A stretch of 64,000 nucleotides of DNA from Paraclostridium tenue (GTDB lineage: Bacteria; Bacillota; Clostridia; Peptostreptococcales; Peptostreptococcaceae), in contig NZ_JADPFO010000001.1 in NCBI RefSeq assembly GCF_015668515.1, positions 1,576,823 to 1,640,822 on the forward strand, in the 5' to 3' direction. A model generated the notes under the pieces. It was not told where the DNA came from. It saw nothing but the letters and a program-made list of their open reading frames with translations, and made no database searches. Positions 1-8,681 of this stretch are shown one piece after another. The position numbers and the translations under genes are program-made. Position 1 is the first letter of the stretch. Every line of letters begins with the position of its first letter.

Positions 1-162
1 AACTATTATTGCAAACTCATCCCCTATATAATAACTAGTTTTATATGTGTGCCTCCACATATACAAGGTGGTAAAACAATACTCACAAGCTTCGTAGTCT
101 ACTGAATTAAAGTAAGGTCTCAATTCCTCATATGCATTTATGTCAATCTCTTTAAAAATCAT
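1..162 (-). CDS. DUF2156-type protein, N-terminal fragment (runs off window)
   Basis: Fifty-four codons read from an ATG at 162 to the window edge without a stop. A good ribosome binding site (AAGGAG) lies about nine bases upstream. The residues begin MIFKEIDINAYEELRPYF and continue with a Cys-, Tyr- and Trp-rich stretch (YEACEYCFTTLYMWR). This resembles the start of clostridial DUF2156 proteins, which carry a GNAT-like phosphatidylglycerol lysyltransferase C-terminal fold. The family call is from memory of that N-terminal pattern and rests on a short fragment. The rest of the gene lies outside the window, so domain and function cannot be confirmed. Confidence 0.6.
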   Translation of the reverse strand, partial: MIFKEIDINAYEELRPYFNSVDYEACEYCFTTLYMWRHTYKTSYYIGDEFAIIV

Positions 163-330
163 AATTAATTCTCCTTTTGATACTTTTTATATATTTAATT
201 TTTCACTCTAAATAATTACCAAATATATGAATTAAGTTTCTTTTAATAGTCAAAACTATTAAACAATTGCTTTATTAATTAATATTGACTTTATACATAC
301 AATATAAACAGGTAATGATTGGAGTAAAAA

Positions 331-1155
331 ATGAAAAAAATTACAGTTTTAATATTTATTATAATAACACTTTTCGTTGGTTGTAGCAAAGCCCCATCAC
401 TATCCATACATATAATAGATGTTGGACAAGGTGATAGTATATTAATACAAACACCTAATAATTCTAATATATTGGTTGATGGTGGTAATGAAGACAGTTC
501 ACTTATTATAAAAAATTTTCTTAAAAGTAAAAAAGTAAAAAACATAGATTTCATAATAGCAACGCACCCTGATACAGATCATATCGGAAGTTTAGATGAT
601 ATAATAGATAAATTTGATGTTTCAAAAGTTTACCTACCAAACAAAGAAACTAAAAGTGACTCCTATTATAATTTAATACAATCTTGCAATAAGAAAAGTA
701 TAAATCCTCAATACTTGTCTAGAGGAGATATAATAAGTCTGGATAGTAATATAAAATTAACTGTTCTAAATCCTTCTTATACCCATACAGATAACAATTC
801 AAACTCTATAGTTTTTAAATTAGACTATAATAACAAATCATTTTTATTTACAGGAGATTGTACATATGAAAATGAAATAGATATTATAAATAATTTTAAT
901 CTTGAAGATGTAGACTTTTTAAAAATATCTCACCATGGGAGTAAAAATTCTTCTAGTCAAGAATTTTTATATGCAGTATCTCCTGATGTAGCTGCCATAT
1001 CGTGTGGATATGATAATCAATATGGTCATCCTCATAAAGATACACTTTTAAGATTAACTCAAACCAATACAAAAGTCTATAGAACTGACAAACAAGGTCA
1101 TATATCTTTTTACAGTGACGGGGAAACTATAACTACTACTTCTCCTCCTAAATAA
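331..1155 (+). CDS. ComEC/Rec2-like metallo-beta-lactamase-fold lipoprotein
   Basis: A 274-residue secreted hydrolase of the stand-alone ComEC C-terminal type. Residues 1-18 form a lipoprotein signal with a VGC lipobox (Cys18). The family hallmark IDVGQGDS is at residues 29-36, HPDTDH (metal ligands) at 79-84, TGD at about 174-176 and SHHGS at 200-204. It lacks the membrane channel and N-terminal domain of full ComEC, so it is not the DNA-uptake channel. Stand-alone members are predicted metal-dependent phosphodiesterases or nucleases, probably outside the membrane here. The start has GGAG about eight bases upstream. It is a single gene, convergent with tcdA. The substrate is unknown. Confidence 0.85.
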   Translation: MKKITVLIFIIITLFVGCSKAPSLSIHIIDVGQGDSILIQTPNNSNILVDGGNEDSSLIIKNFLKSKKVKNIDFIIATHPDTDHIGSLDDIIDKFDVSKVYLPNKETKSDSYYNLIQSCNKKSINPQYLSRGDIISLDSNIKLTVLNPSYTHTDNNSNSIVFKLDYNNKSFLFTGDCTYENEIDIINNFNLEDVDFLKISHHGSKNSSSQEFLYAVSPDVAAISCGYDNQYGHPHKDTLLRLTQTNTKVYRTDKQGHISFYSDGETITTTSPPK

Positions 1156-1170
1156 TCTTAATTAAAATAA

Positions 1171-1210
1171 AAAAGGTAACAGTATAGCTTAGCTTCATGT
1201 TACCCTTTTA
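1171..1210. terminator. Bidirectional terminator between the MBL gene and tcdA
   Basis: Inverted repeat AAAAGGTAAC / GTTACCCTTTT around an 18-base loop, flanked by A and T runs. It lies between the stops of two convergent genes. Confidence 0.75.
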
Positions 1211-1217
1211 AATCAAA

Positions 1218-1922
1218 TTATTTTATTAAATCATTTATTACTACAGAAGCTATTGTAAGTCCTGCTACAGATGGCACAAATGATATACTTCCTGGAGTTA
1301 TTTTTTTGCCATTCATTATTCTCTCTTTTAACTCTATTGGTTTTTCTGTTGAATAAACAACTTTTAATTTTTTTATCTTTCTATCTCTTAATTCTTTTCT
1401 AACCACTTTAGCAAGTGGACACATTTGAGTTTTGTGTATATCAGTAACAACAATTTTAGTAGGATCTAATTTATTACCCATTCCCATAGAACTAATTATA
1501 GTTAAATTCTTTTTAACACAACTTTCTATTAAATGTATTTTTGAGCTTACCATATCTATAGCATCAACTACATAATCATAATCTCCACTTAATAACTCAT
1601 CACTATTTTCTGCTGTATACATAGACTTTATAGCTTTTATATCTATGTCTGGATTTATATCTAATATTCTCTCCTTCATAACATCTACTTTATCTTTTCC
1701 TACAGTTGAATGAAGTGCCGGAAGCTGTCTATTTATATTAGTTATATCAACATCATCAAAATCTACTATAGTCATTTTTCCAACTCCAGCTCTTGCTATA
1801 GCTTCAGCTGCAAAACTTCCTACCCCACCTACTCCAAAAATTAAAACATTGGAATTTTTTAATTTTTCTACTCCTTCATTTCCAACTATAAGAGCTGTTC
1901 TAGTTCTAAAATTCTTATCCAT
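1218..1922 (-). CDS. tcdA: tRNA threonylcarbamoyladenosine dehydratase (TcdA/CsdL family)
   Basis: A 234-residue E1/ThiF-fold enzyme that cyclises t6A37 of ANN-decoding tRNAs to ct6A in an ATP-dependent reaction. The nucleotide-binding loop GVGGVGS is at residues 30-36, the acidic end of the next strand (VDFDDVD) at about 53-59 and the NINRQ motif just after. A late conserved Cys occurs in MCPLAKVVRKELR. The length suits the Firmicute TcdA group and is shorter than E. coli CsdL. ThiF and MoeB are related alternatives, but no thiamine or molybdopterin genes are nearby. It appears monocistronic and ends at the shared terminator. Confidence 0.85.
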   Translation of the reverse strand: MDKNFRTRTALIVGNEGVEKLKNSNVLIFGVGGVGSFAAEAIARAGVGKMTIVDFDDVDITNINRQLPALHSTVGKDKVDVMKERILDINPDIDIKAIKSMYTAENSDELLSGDYDYVVDAIDMVSSKIHLIESCVKKNLTIISSMGMGNKLDPTKIVVTDIHKTQMCPLAKVVRKELRDRKIKKLKVVYSTEKPIELKERIMNGKKITPGSISFVPSVAGLTIASVVINDLIK

Positions 1923-2039
1923 ATTTATTATGTCTCCTTGATGTAATTTTTTCTATATATAAGAATATAATTTAATATCTATTAATTAACCCACTATCCC
2001 TATAATAATAGCAAATTTTCGATTTACAGAGGTGATGCT

Positions 2040-2750
2040 TTGAAGAAATTAATAACTTTTTTACTGTACGTATTAATTGTAAATATATTGGTTTCATTGT
2101 TACTAATTATAAATATTAATTCTAATAAATGTTCTATAAAAGAATCTGCTATAACAAAAGCAATGTCTAATAACGATAATTATAATTTAATTGTTCAAAT
2201 ATTAAAAGACACTCATAAAGAAGATTTTATAAAACATATAGATTATATGCAACTTAATATTTTTAAAAATATAGAAAACGATACAAATAATTTTACCGCT
2301 TTTAATATAACATTACCTCAAAATAAATCTTTTATAGCTTTTTACAAAAAAAATAGTGATGATACATATTCTTTCGATTGTATTGTCGATAACCTTTGTA
2401 ACATTGATAACTTTTACTTTTATAAAAATTTTCTAGTTATTGAACAAATTTCAGAAGATGATAACAATTATTTAAATGATAAGAAATTTATAGAAATATT
2501 TTATAAAGAAAAATCTATATTTGTATCTAAATTAAAAAAGGATTTATATATAGAAATAATAGATTTAGAAAATGATGATAAAAGCATACTTTCTGCTAGC
2601 ATGGATTTTTTAGATGATAATCCTCCTAAGATACTTTATGTTTCCACTGTTTCAAGCATGGAAAAAGCTTTAGATAAAAAAATTTTAAAAGAATTATATA
2701 TTTGGGATAATAACTTAAATAAATTTGTAATAAGCAAAGATTCAATTTAA
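2040..2750 (+). CDS. Unknown membrane-anchored protein, 236 aa
   Basis: I do not recognise this protein. It starts at a TTG with AGAGGTGATG just upstream; the ATG inside that sequence is out of frame and stops at once. Residues 5-24 form one hydrophobic helix that should act as a signal anchor, leaving about 210 residues outside the membrane. The remainder is rich in Asn, Asp, Lys and Ile and predicted to be mixed alpha/beta. It has two Cys spaced as FDCIVDNLCN and no lipobox. It is monocistronic, divergent from tcdA and followed by a strong terminator. Confidence 0.6.
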   Translation: MKKLITFLLYVLIVNILVSLLLIININSNKCSIKESAITKAMSNNDNYNLIVQILKDTHKEDFIKHIDYMQLNIFKNIENDTNNFTAFNITLPQNKSFIAFYKKNSDDTYSFDCIVDNLCNIDNFYFYKNFLVIEQISEDDNNYLNDKKFIEIFYKEKSIFVSKLKKDLYIEIIDLENDDKSILSASMDFLDDNPPKILYVSTVSSMEKALDKKILKELYIWDNNLNKFVISKDSI

Positions 2751-2756
2751 TAAATA

Positions 2757-2787
2757 AAAAAGGAACTCCAACTAGAGTTCCTTTTTT
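2757..2787 (+). terminator. Terminator after the 236-aa gene
   Basis: Stem GGAACTC / GAGTTCC with loop CAACTA, preceded by six A and followed by CTTTTTT. The symmetrical A and T runs let it also end tRNA-Sec transcripts arriving from the other strand. Confidence 0.85.
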
Positions 2788-2794
2788 ATCTTAT

Positions 2795-2891
2795 TGGCGG
2801 GAGTGCGTGGGAATCGAACCCACCCAAGAAGCTCCTAACTCCTCATACTAGTTTTGAAGACTAGAGGGCACACCAGCACCCATCCACCCCC
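2795..2891 (-). tRNA. selC: tRNA-Sec (anticodon UCA), selC
   Basis: A 97-base cloverleaf on the minus strand with encoded CCA at 2795-2797. The anticodon loop CTTCAAA on the stem CTAGT/ACTAG gives anticodon UCA. Two tRNA-Sec hallmarks are visible: a six-pair D stem (GGGTGC/GTGCCC) closed by only four bases (TGGT), and a long variable arm. The T arm is GTGGG-TTCGATT-CCCAC. The acceptor strands GGGGGTGG and GCACTCCC pair at seven positions, while the eighth is G opposite G. It charges with serine, is converted to Sec by SelA and is delivered by SelB, both encoded within 6 kb. Confidence 0.95.
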
Positions 2892-2920
2892 ATATGGGAT
2901 GTCCTCTCACTTACAAACTT

Positions 2921-2949
2921 ATATTATCATATATTTAATTATAGTGCAA
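2921..2949 (-). promoter_or_regulatory. Promoter of tRNA-Sec
   Basis: On the minus strand, -35 TTGCAC (2944-2949), a 17-base spacer and -10 TAATAT (2921-2926). Transcription would start about 20 bases before the mature tRNA 5' end. Confidence 0.65.
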
Positions 2950-3035
2950 CCATTTTTCAGCAAACATTTTCATATTTTGCAATAATTTTAAATTAAGCTT
3001 CAAAACTTATATTATAAATTTATTTTTAACATTAA

Positions 3036-3061
3036 AAAAGGCACAAAAACTTGTACCTTTT
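3036..3061 (-). terminator. Terminator downstream of ung
   Basis: In the minus-strand RNA, GGTACAA pairs with TTGTGCC (one G-U pair), flanked by AAAA and followed by six U. It lies 80 bases past the ung stop. Confidence 0.7.
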
Positions 3062-3140
3062 AAGTTATAATCCACTATATCCTTTTATATTTTTTCATTA
3101 TTAAAATTATTTATCAAGTAACTCATTTTTATATATAAAT

Positions 3141-3815
3141 TTATAAATTAGGTATTTGCCAATTTATAGGATCCCTTCCTAATTTAATTAAGATATCATT
3201 AGTTTTAGAAAAAGGCTTTGATCCAAAAAATCCCCTACTAGCTGACAATGGACTTGGATGAGCTGATTCTATTATATAGTGCTTGTTTGTATCAATTAAT
3301 TTCTTTTTACTTCTCGCATTATTTCCCCAAAGAACAAATATGACAGGTTCATCCCTTAAGTTTAATAACTTTATAATATTATCAGTAAATACTTCCCACC
3401 CTTTTCCCTTATGAGAATTAGCCTGATGTGCCCTAACAGTAAGAGCCGTATTAAGTAATAGAACACCTTGTTCTGCCCAAGGAACTAAATATCCATTATT
3501 AGGTATAAAACATCCTAAATCCCCGTGTAACTCTTTATACATATTTGATAAAGATGGAGGAATCCTAACTCCTGGCTTTACAGAAAACGCAAGCCCATGA
3601 GCTTGATTTTCTCCATGATAAGGATCTTGTCCTAAAATTAAAACTTTAGTATCTTTATACGAAGTATATTTTAAAGCATTAAATATATCATACATATCAG
3701 GATATATAACTTGTGTCTCATATTCATTTTTTAAAAACTGTCTAAGTTCTAAATAATACGGCTTTTCAAACTCGCCTTCTAAAACTTCATCCCAATCATT
3801 TCCTATTTTAACCAT
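3141..3815 (-). CDS. ung: Uracil-DNA glycosylase, family 1
   Basis: A 224-residue base-excision repair enzyme that removes uracil from DNA. The water-activating motif GQDPYH is at residues 62-67 (Asp64 catalytic), and the Leu-loop motif HPSPLS is at 186-191. The Phe stacking region is in [10 protein letters not shown], and NTALTV matches the family-1 pattern. Length is normal for UngA. It starts 14 bases after the NusG-II gene, so the two are probably co-transcribed, although no functional link is evident. Confidence 0.95.
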   Translation of the reverse strand: MVKIGNDWDEVLEGEFEKPYYLELRQFLKNEYETQVIYPDMYDIFNALKYTSYKDTKVLILGQDPYHGENQAHGLAFSVKPGVRIPPSLSNMYKELHGDLGCFIPNNGYLVPWAEQGVLLLNTALTVRAHQANSHKGKGWEVFTDNIIKLLNLRDEPVIFVLWGNNARSKKKLIDTNKHYIIESAHPSPLSASRGFFGSKPFSKTNDILIKLGRDPINWQIPNL

Positions 3816-3829
3816 AATGTCACCTACTT

Positions 3830-4195
3830 TTAATTTGCTATTATATCTATATCATTTTTTTCATTACTAACTATTTTTATACTAACTTTATTAGGTATAC
3901 ATACTATACTCTTGTTAGATTTTTTTATAAATCCAGTTTTTACGCATATATCATCCGGACAAGAAGCTTCACTTACTTCTACTCCACCATCATGTACTTT
4001 AATTTTATTATATCCATTTTCAGTTTTTATTGTTAATTCCTCTTTTTTGTTTATAGGTATTTCCTTATAAACTTTATTATCTACATATATAACTACTTTA
4101 TCACCTTCATTAGATTGTTTAAAATAATTAAAAGCTAATGCTGCTACTATCACTACAAGAACTAATAAAACAAGAAAAAAATCGTTTTTCTTCAT
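3830..4195 (-). CDS. NusG domain II-containing membrane-anchored protein
   Basis: A 121-residue protein beginning [12 protein letters not shown], with one transmembrane helix at about residues 6-24. A roughly 95-residue extracytoplasmic domain follows and carries two Cys in [13 protein letters not shown]. This matches the small NusG_II (PF07009) proteins common in Clostridia, which are often found beside ApbE, FMN-binding and Rnf genes. It is not the transcription factor NusG. I chose the ATG at 4195, with GGGGGAT seven bases upstream, over an upstream in-frame ATG that would overlap the divergent apbE start. It is divergent from apbE with a 61-base gap. Its molecular role is unknown. Confidence 0.8.
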   Translation of the reverse strand: MKKNDFFLVLLVLVVIVAALAFNYFKQSNEGDKVVIYVDNKVYKEIPINKKEELTIKTENGYNKIKVHDGGVEVSEASCPDDICVKTGFIKKSNKSIVCIPNKVSIKIVSNEKNDIDIIAN

Positions 4196-4256
4196 TTTTA
4201 TCCCCCAACCATTTATAATATAATTAAATATATCATAAATATAAAGGGGAGACACT

Positions 4257-5303
4257 ATGAAAAGTAAAAAACTTACATTTTATATAACTATTTTTATTAT
4301 ATCAATCATTTCAGTTTTTTTTATATTTAATAAAAAAGTCAATAAATTTTCTAAAACCATGTATTATCTTGGAACAGTTAATGAAATAACAATATACACC
4401 AATTCCAATGAAGAAAAAGCAAATAAAATCCTTTCTAAATGTGAAGAAATAATAAAAGATATAGATAATAAAATGAATCCATCTACACTATCTAGTGATA
4501 TTTATAAAATAAATCAAAATGCTGGAAAAAAATTTACTAAAGTATCAAAAGACACTTATAAGGTTATAAAAACATCTATACATTTTTCAGATATATCAAA
4601 TGGAAATTTTGATACAACTATAGGTTCATTGGTAAATCTTTGGAATATAGGTAATCAAAATGCAAAAGTTCCTATGAAATCTGAAATAGATAAAGCTTTA
4701 TCTACTATAAATTATAAAAATATAACTTTAGATGATAAAGATAACCAAATAATGTTAAAAAATAAAGATTCTAAAATAGATTTAGGCGGAATAGCTAAAG
4801 GGTATGCAGCAGATAAAGTGGTAGAGTACCTAAAAAATCAAGAAATTAAAGGAGCCATAGTAAATCTTGGAGGTAATATATATACATTAGGTACAAAAGA
4901 TAAAGATGCTAATTTTAATATAGGAATCCAAGACCCAACAAAACCTAGAGGAAATTCAATCGGTAGTTTAAGCTTATCAAATAAATCTGTAGTTACATCT
5001 GGAATATATGAAAGATATATAAAAAAGGATAATAAAATATATCATCATATCTTAAGTCCTAAAACAGGCTTTCCAATAGATAATGAACTTAGTAGTGTAA
5101 CAATAATTTCAGATAATTCAATGAATTGTGATGCATTATCTACAACTGCATTTTCACTTGGAACAAAAGAAGGTCTTAAATTAATCGAATCTTTGCCAAA
5201 TACACAAGCAATATTTATAACCAAAGATAAAGATATTTACTTATCATCAGGACTTAAAGATTCTTTTAAACTTATAGATTCTACTTTTACTATTAAAAAC
5301 TAA
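4257..5303 (+). CDS. apbE: FAD:protein FMN transferase (ApbE family)
   Basis: A 348-residue flavin transferase that moves FMN from FAD onto Thr of proteins bearing [S/D]GAxxT motifs. An N-terminal helix (residues 5-23) without a lipobox Cys anchors it outside the membrane. Family motifs are visible: NKMNPSTLSSDIYKIN, then SNGNFDTTIGSLVNLWNIG, then DLGGIAKGYAADK and NLGGNIYTLG. The Mg-binding end MNCDALSTTAFSLG follows. Likely targets encoded in this window are RnfG and RnfD, about 46 kb away. GGGGAG precedes the start. Confidence 0.93.
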   Translation: MKSKKLTFYITIFIISIISVFFIFNKKVNKFSKTMYYLGTVNEITIYTNSNEEKANKILSKCEEIIKDIDNKMNPSTLSSDIYKINQNAGKKFTKVSKDTYKVIKTSIHFSDISNGNFDTTIGSLVNLWNIGNQNAKVPMKSEIDKALSTINYKNITLDDKDNQIMLKNKDSKIDLGGIAKGYAADKVVEYLKNQEIKGAIVNLGGNIYTLGTKDKDANFNIGIQDPTKPRGNSIGSLSLSNKSVVTSGIYERYIKKDNKIYHHILSPKTGFPIDNELSSVTIISDNSMNCDALSTTAFSLGTKEGLKLIESLPNTQAIFITKDKDIYLSSGLKDSFKLIDSTFTIKN

Positions 5304-5324
5304 AATTTTTCTTTAATAAAAATT

Positions 5325-5352
5325 GGTGAATAACTTTTTAAAGCTATTCACC
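5325..5352. terminator. Bidirectional terminator between apbE and selB
   Basis: GGTGAATA / TATTCACC hairpin followed by a T run on the plus strand and A-rich sequence on the other side. It sits between convergent stops. Confidence 0.85.
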
Positions 5353-5359
5353 AGTTTTT

Positions 5360-7243
5360 TTAAAATAATACTCTTTTATTTTCTATTCTTTTTGTTATTC
5401 TATTTCTATCGAAATCTTCAAGAATTATCATGCAATTTTTTCTACTCGAATTAACTAAATCTCTATAATCTCCTAAAGTTATTTCATTATTTTCTTTTAA
5501 ATACTTAACTAATCTATCTTTGGCATTATTGTAAACCTTAGTAGACATTATATAACTATCTTCAAGTCTACAAACAGTATTTCCTATTAAAGATTCTAAA
5601 ACTTCTTCATATTCTTTTTTATTGTTAGTTATATCTTCAATAGTATATATATTGTTAAGTCCAGCTAAGTTTAATGTTTTTTCTATTTCATTTTTAATTT
5701 CTAATTGTTTTTCATTTAAAACTACTTTGAAATCTTTTAAAGAAACAATATTATCTTCAACTTTTACGATATCATCATTTATAAACATATCTAATAAAAT
5801 ATCAAATTCTCTAGTTTTAAACTTACTTTCAATTTTAGATCTTACTTCTTCTTTTAACATACCTTTTCTAAGTCTAAATTTTTTATGGTATGTTTTTAAT
5901 TCATTTTCCGTATTTTCCTTTAATAAATTATACTGGTTTATATGCATATACATGTTATTTACACAAACAACGCTTTTTTCATCTAAAAGCTTATTTAATG
6001 CTTTTTTTACATTTTCTTCGCTTTCTCCACTATAACTCATTATTTCTTTTATGTTAGGATAATTTCTAGAATTATTTTTTAAATATTCTTTTAATATAGC
6101 ACTAAGTTCTCCTTTTTCTTTAACCTTTAAAGCATCTATTATAGCTTTATCAAATCTTTTATGCTTTTTAGGATTAGTGTCTATTACTATTCCTCCACCT
6201 ATAGTTTCCATAGGAGAGTATCTTCTAACTACAAACTTATCCCCTTTTTTAGCTACTATACTTTCTTCAAGTCTTAATTGAACTAATCCACTTTCACCAG
6301 GATTTATTTCTTCAACTTCTAGAGGTACTGCCCTACAAAGTATTTCTCTAGTACCATGATAAAGTCTTAATCTATCCCAGTGCTTAAGTCCTAAATCTGT
6401 ATGTTTAACTATACTTAGTCTAACATCTAACATCATAGCTTCTTCTAGAGAGTGTTCTGATGCTAATACATCTCCTCTATTTACTTCTTCAACCTTGACA
6501 TTAGATATATTTATAGCCGTTCTTTGCCCAGCATAAGCAGTTTCTACACTTTCACCATGAACTTGTATACTTCTTATCTTAGCTTTTAATTCTTTTGGAT
6601 ATATAACTAAATCATCATCAACATTTATTTTACCTTCTATTAAAGTTCCTGTTACAACAGTTCCAAACCCTTTTATAGAAAATACTCTGTCAATATTAAG
6701 TCTTGCTGGTGCATTTAAGTTTTTATCTTCTATTTCATCAGTCATTTTATCAATTTTAGTTATAAGTTCGTCCATTCCACGTCTTGATATTGAATCAACT
6801 TCTATAATTTCAGCATCTTCTAGAAAAGTTCCTTTAACTTTTTCCCTAACATCTTCTTTTACTAATTCTATAAAGTCTTCATCAACAGTATCACTTTTAG
6901 TTAATACTATCATACCTTTTTTAATATTTAAAAAAGTTAATATATCCATATGCTCTATAGTTTGAGGCATAACTCCTTCATCAGCTGCAACAACTAATAA
7001 AACCATATCAAGTCCTGATGCTCCAGCTAACATGTTTTTTATAAATTTTTCATGTCCTGGGACATCTACTATCCCAGCTCTTTTATTGCTTGGTAAATCA
7101 AAATAAGTAAATCCTAAATTTATAGAAATACCTCTCTTTTTTTCTTCAGCTAAGGTATCTGTTTCTCTTCCTGTAAGTGCTTTTATAAGAGTTGTTTTAC
7201 CGTGATCTATATGTCCTGCTGTTCCTATTATTACGTTTTTCAT
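5360..7243 (-). CDS. selB: Selenocysteine-specific elongation factor SelB
   Basis: A 627-residue GTPase that carries Sec-tRNA-Sec to the ribosome and reads bSECIS hairpins. The EF-Tu-like G domain shows [10 protein letters not shown] (10-19), DVPGHEKF (60-67) and TKSD (115-118), followed by beta-barrel domains II and III. The last 250 or so residues form the series of winged-helix domains specific to SelB that bind the SECIS RNA. It begins two bases after the selA stop, so translation is probably coupled. It completes the selD-selA-selB unit and ends at the apbE terminator. Confidence 0.97.
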   Translation of the reverse strand: MKNVIIGTAGHIDHGKTTLIKALTGRETDTLAEEKKRGISINLGFTYFDLPSNKRAGIVDVPGHEKFIKNMLAGASGLDMVLLVVAADEGVMPQTIEHMDILTFLNIKKGMIVLTKSDTVDEDFIELVKEDVREKVKGTFLEDAEIIEVDSISRRGMDELITKIDKMTDEIEDKNLNAPARLNIDRVFSIKGFGTVVTGTLIEGKINVDDDLVIYPKELKAKIRSIQVHGESVETAYAGQRTAINISNVKVEEVNRGDVLASEHSLEEAMMLDVRLSIVKHTDLGLKHWDRLRLYHGTREILCRAVPLEVEEINPGESGLVQLRLEESIVAKKGDKFVVRRYSPMETIGGGIVIDTNPKKHKRFDKAIIDALKVKEKGELSAILKEYLKNNSRNYPNIKEIMSYSGESEENVKKALNKLLDEKSVVCVNNMYMHINQYNLLKENTENELKTYHKKFRLRKGMLKEEVRSKIESKFKTREFDILLDMFINDDIVKVEDNIVSLKDFKVVLNEKQLEIKNEIEKTLNLAGLNNIYTIEDITNNKKEYEEVLESLIGNTVCRLEDSYIMSTKVYNNAKDRLVKYLKENNEITLGDYRDLVNSSRKNCMIILEDFDRNRITKRIENKRVLF

Positions 7244-7245
7244 AT

Positions 7246-8655
7246 TTATCCCCCTATTAAAGCTTTTTCTAATTCAGTTTTAACAACTTCAAATTCATCC
7301 TCAAATATAGTTCTAACATCTAAAACATACTTATCATCATATACTCTTGCTATTATATGTGCATCACTTAATCTTAATCTATTTTCTAATGTAGAAACGT
7401 TTATATTTTTAGGAATTATTGTTATAACTTTAGACTCCATAGTCTCAGTTGGCATAGAACCTCCTCCAACTTGAGATAATCCATCTTCTATTTTTATATC
7501 TGCATAATTATTTAAGTATTCTATTTTAGAATATAAATTGTTAGCTTTTTCTTCTAATTCTTTTATAGAATAAGTTAGCATTTTTAGTGTTGGTATTTCT
7601 TTTTTAGCTTTTTCTTCATCTAAGTACATTCTTAAAGTAGCTTCTAATGCACATATAGTAAGTTTATCTACTCTTAGTGCTCTTGTAAGTTGATTTTTCT
7701 TCATTTTTTCTATGTATTCTTTTTTACCAACTATAATACCAGCTTGTGGTCCTCCAAGCATTTTATCTCCACTAAAGGTAACTATATCAGCACCTTTTCT
7801 TATAGAATCAAGTACTGTAGGTTCATAACTTAATCCATATTTAGATACATCTACAAAAACCCCACTACCTAGATCTTCAATAACTGGTATATCATGTTTT
7901 TCCCCTAATTCACATAATTTATCAACATCTACACTTTCTGTAAATCCAAGTATTCTATAATTACTTGTATGAACCTTCATCAATACTTTTGTATTTTCAT
8001 TTATAGCTTCCTCATAATCTTTTAAATGAGTTTTGTTAGTAGATCCAACCTCTACTAAATCAGCTCCACTAAGAGCCATTATGCTCGGTATTCTAAAAGA
8101 GCCCCCTACCTCAACTAATTCTCCTCTTGATACTATAGCTTCTCCACCTTTTGCCATAGTACTAAGTACTAAAAGTACTGCTGCTGCATTGTTATTAACT
8201 ACTAAAACATCTTCAGCTCCTGTTAGTCTTTTTATAGTATCAGTTAAATGTGTATATCTTGAACCTCTTTGTCCTTTTTCTATATTATATTCTAAGTTTG
8301 AATATCTAGATGCAGATTCCCACAAATCATCTTTTATGCTTTCACTTAAAAGAGAACGCCCTAAATTTGTATGAAGTACAGTACCTGTCGCATTTATAAC
8401 TTTTTTTAGTGATAATGAATATTTTAAGTTGCATTTATTCATAGTACTTTGAGCTATTTTATCTATTGATATCTCGAATTTATCAAAATCACTTTGTTTT
8501 AAATCAACTATAGCTCTTCTTTTTTCGTCAATTGATTCTCTTATAGCTTCAAGTAATATACTTCTTGGATAACTATTTAATGCATCTATTATTTTTTTTT
8601 GATTTAACATTTCATCTACTGAAGGTAATTGAGCAAATAACTCTCTTTTATTCAT
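7246..8655 (-). CDS. selA: L-seryl-tRNA(Sec) selenium transferase SelA
   Basis: A PLP enzyme of 469 residues that converts Ser-tRNA-Sec to Sec-tRNA-Sec using selenophosphate. Family landmarks are [15 protein letters not shown], the Gly-rich GSRY region, and [10 protein letters not shown]. The Schiff-base lysine is Lys298 in [14 protein letters not shown], in close agreement with E. coli Lys295. I prefer the ATG at 8655, which has GGGGAGTG eight bases upstream. An in-frame GTG at 8664 would almost touch that ribosome binding site. It follows selD by a short gap and precedes selB by two bases. Confidence 0.96.
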   Translation of the reverse strand: MNKRELFAQLPSVDEMLNQKKIIDALNSYPRSILLEAIRESIDEKRRAIVDLKQSDFDKFEISIDKIAQSTMNKCNLKYSLSLKKVINATGTVLHTNLGRSLLSESIKDDLWESASRYSNLEYNIEKGQRGSRYTHLTDTIKRLTGAEDVLVVNNNAAAVLLVLSTMAKGGEAIVSRGELVEVGGSFRIPSIMALSGADLVEVGSTNKTHLKDYEEAINENTKVLMKVHTSNYRILGFTESVDVDKLCELGEKHDIPVIEDLGSGVFVDVSKYGLSYEPTVLDSIRKGADIVTFSGDKMLGGPQAGIIVGKKEYIEKMKKNQLTRALRVDKLTICALEATLRMYLDEEKAKKEIPTLKMLTYSIKELEEKANNLYSKIEYLNNYADIKIEDGLSQVGGGSMPTETMESKVITIIPKNINVSTLENRLRLSDAHIIARVYDDKYVLDVRTIFEDEFEVVKTELEKALIGG

Positions 8656-8681
8656 TGAAAACACACTCCCCTTATAAGTCC

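Noticed and set aside
3830-4255. Longer version of the NusG-II protein starting at 4255
   Set aside because: It adds 20 unrelated residues before the membrane helix, overlaps the apbE start region and lacks a ribosome binding site. The ATG at 4195 has one.
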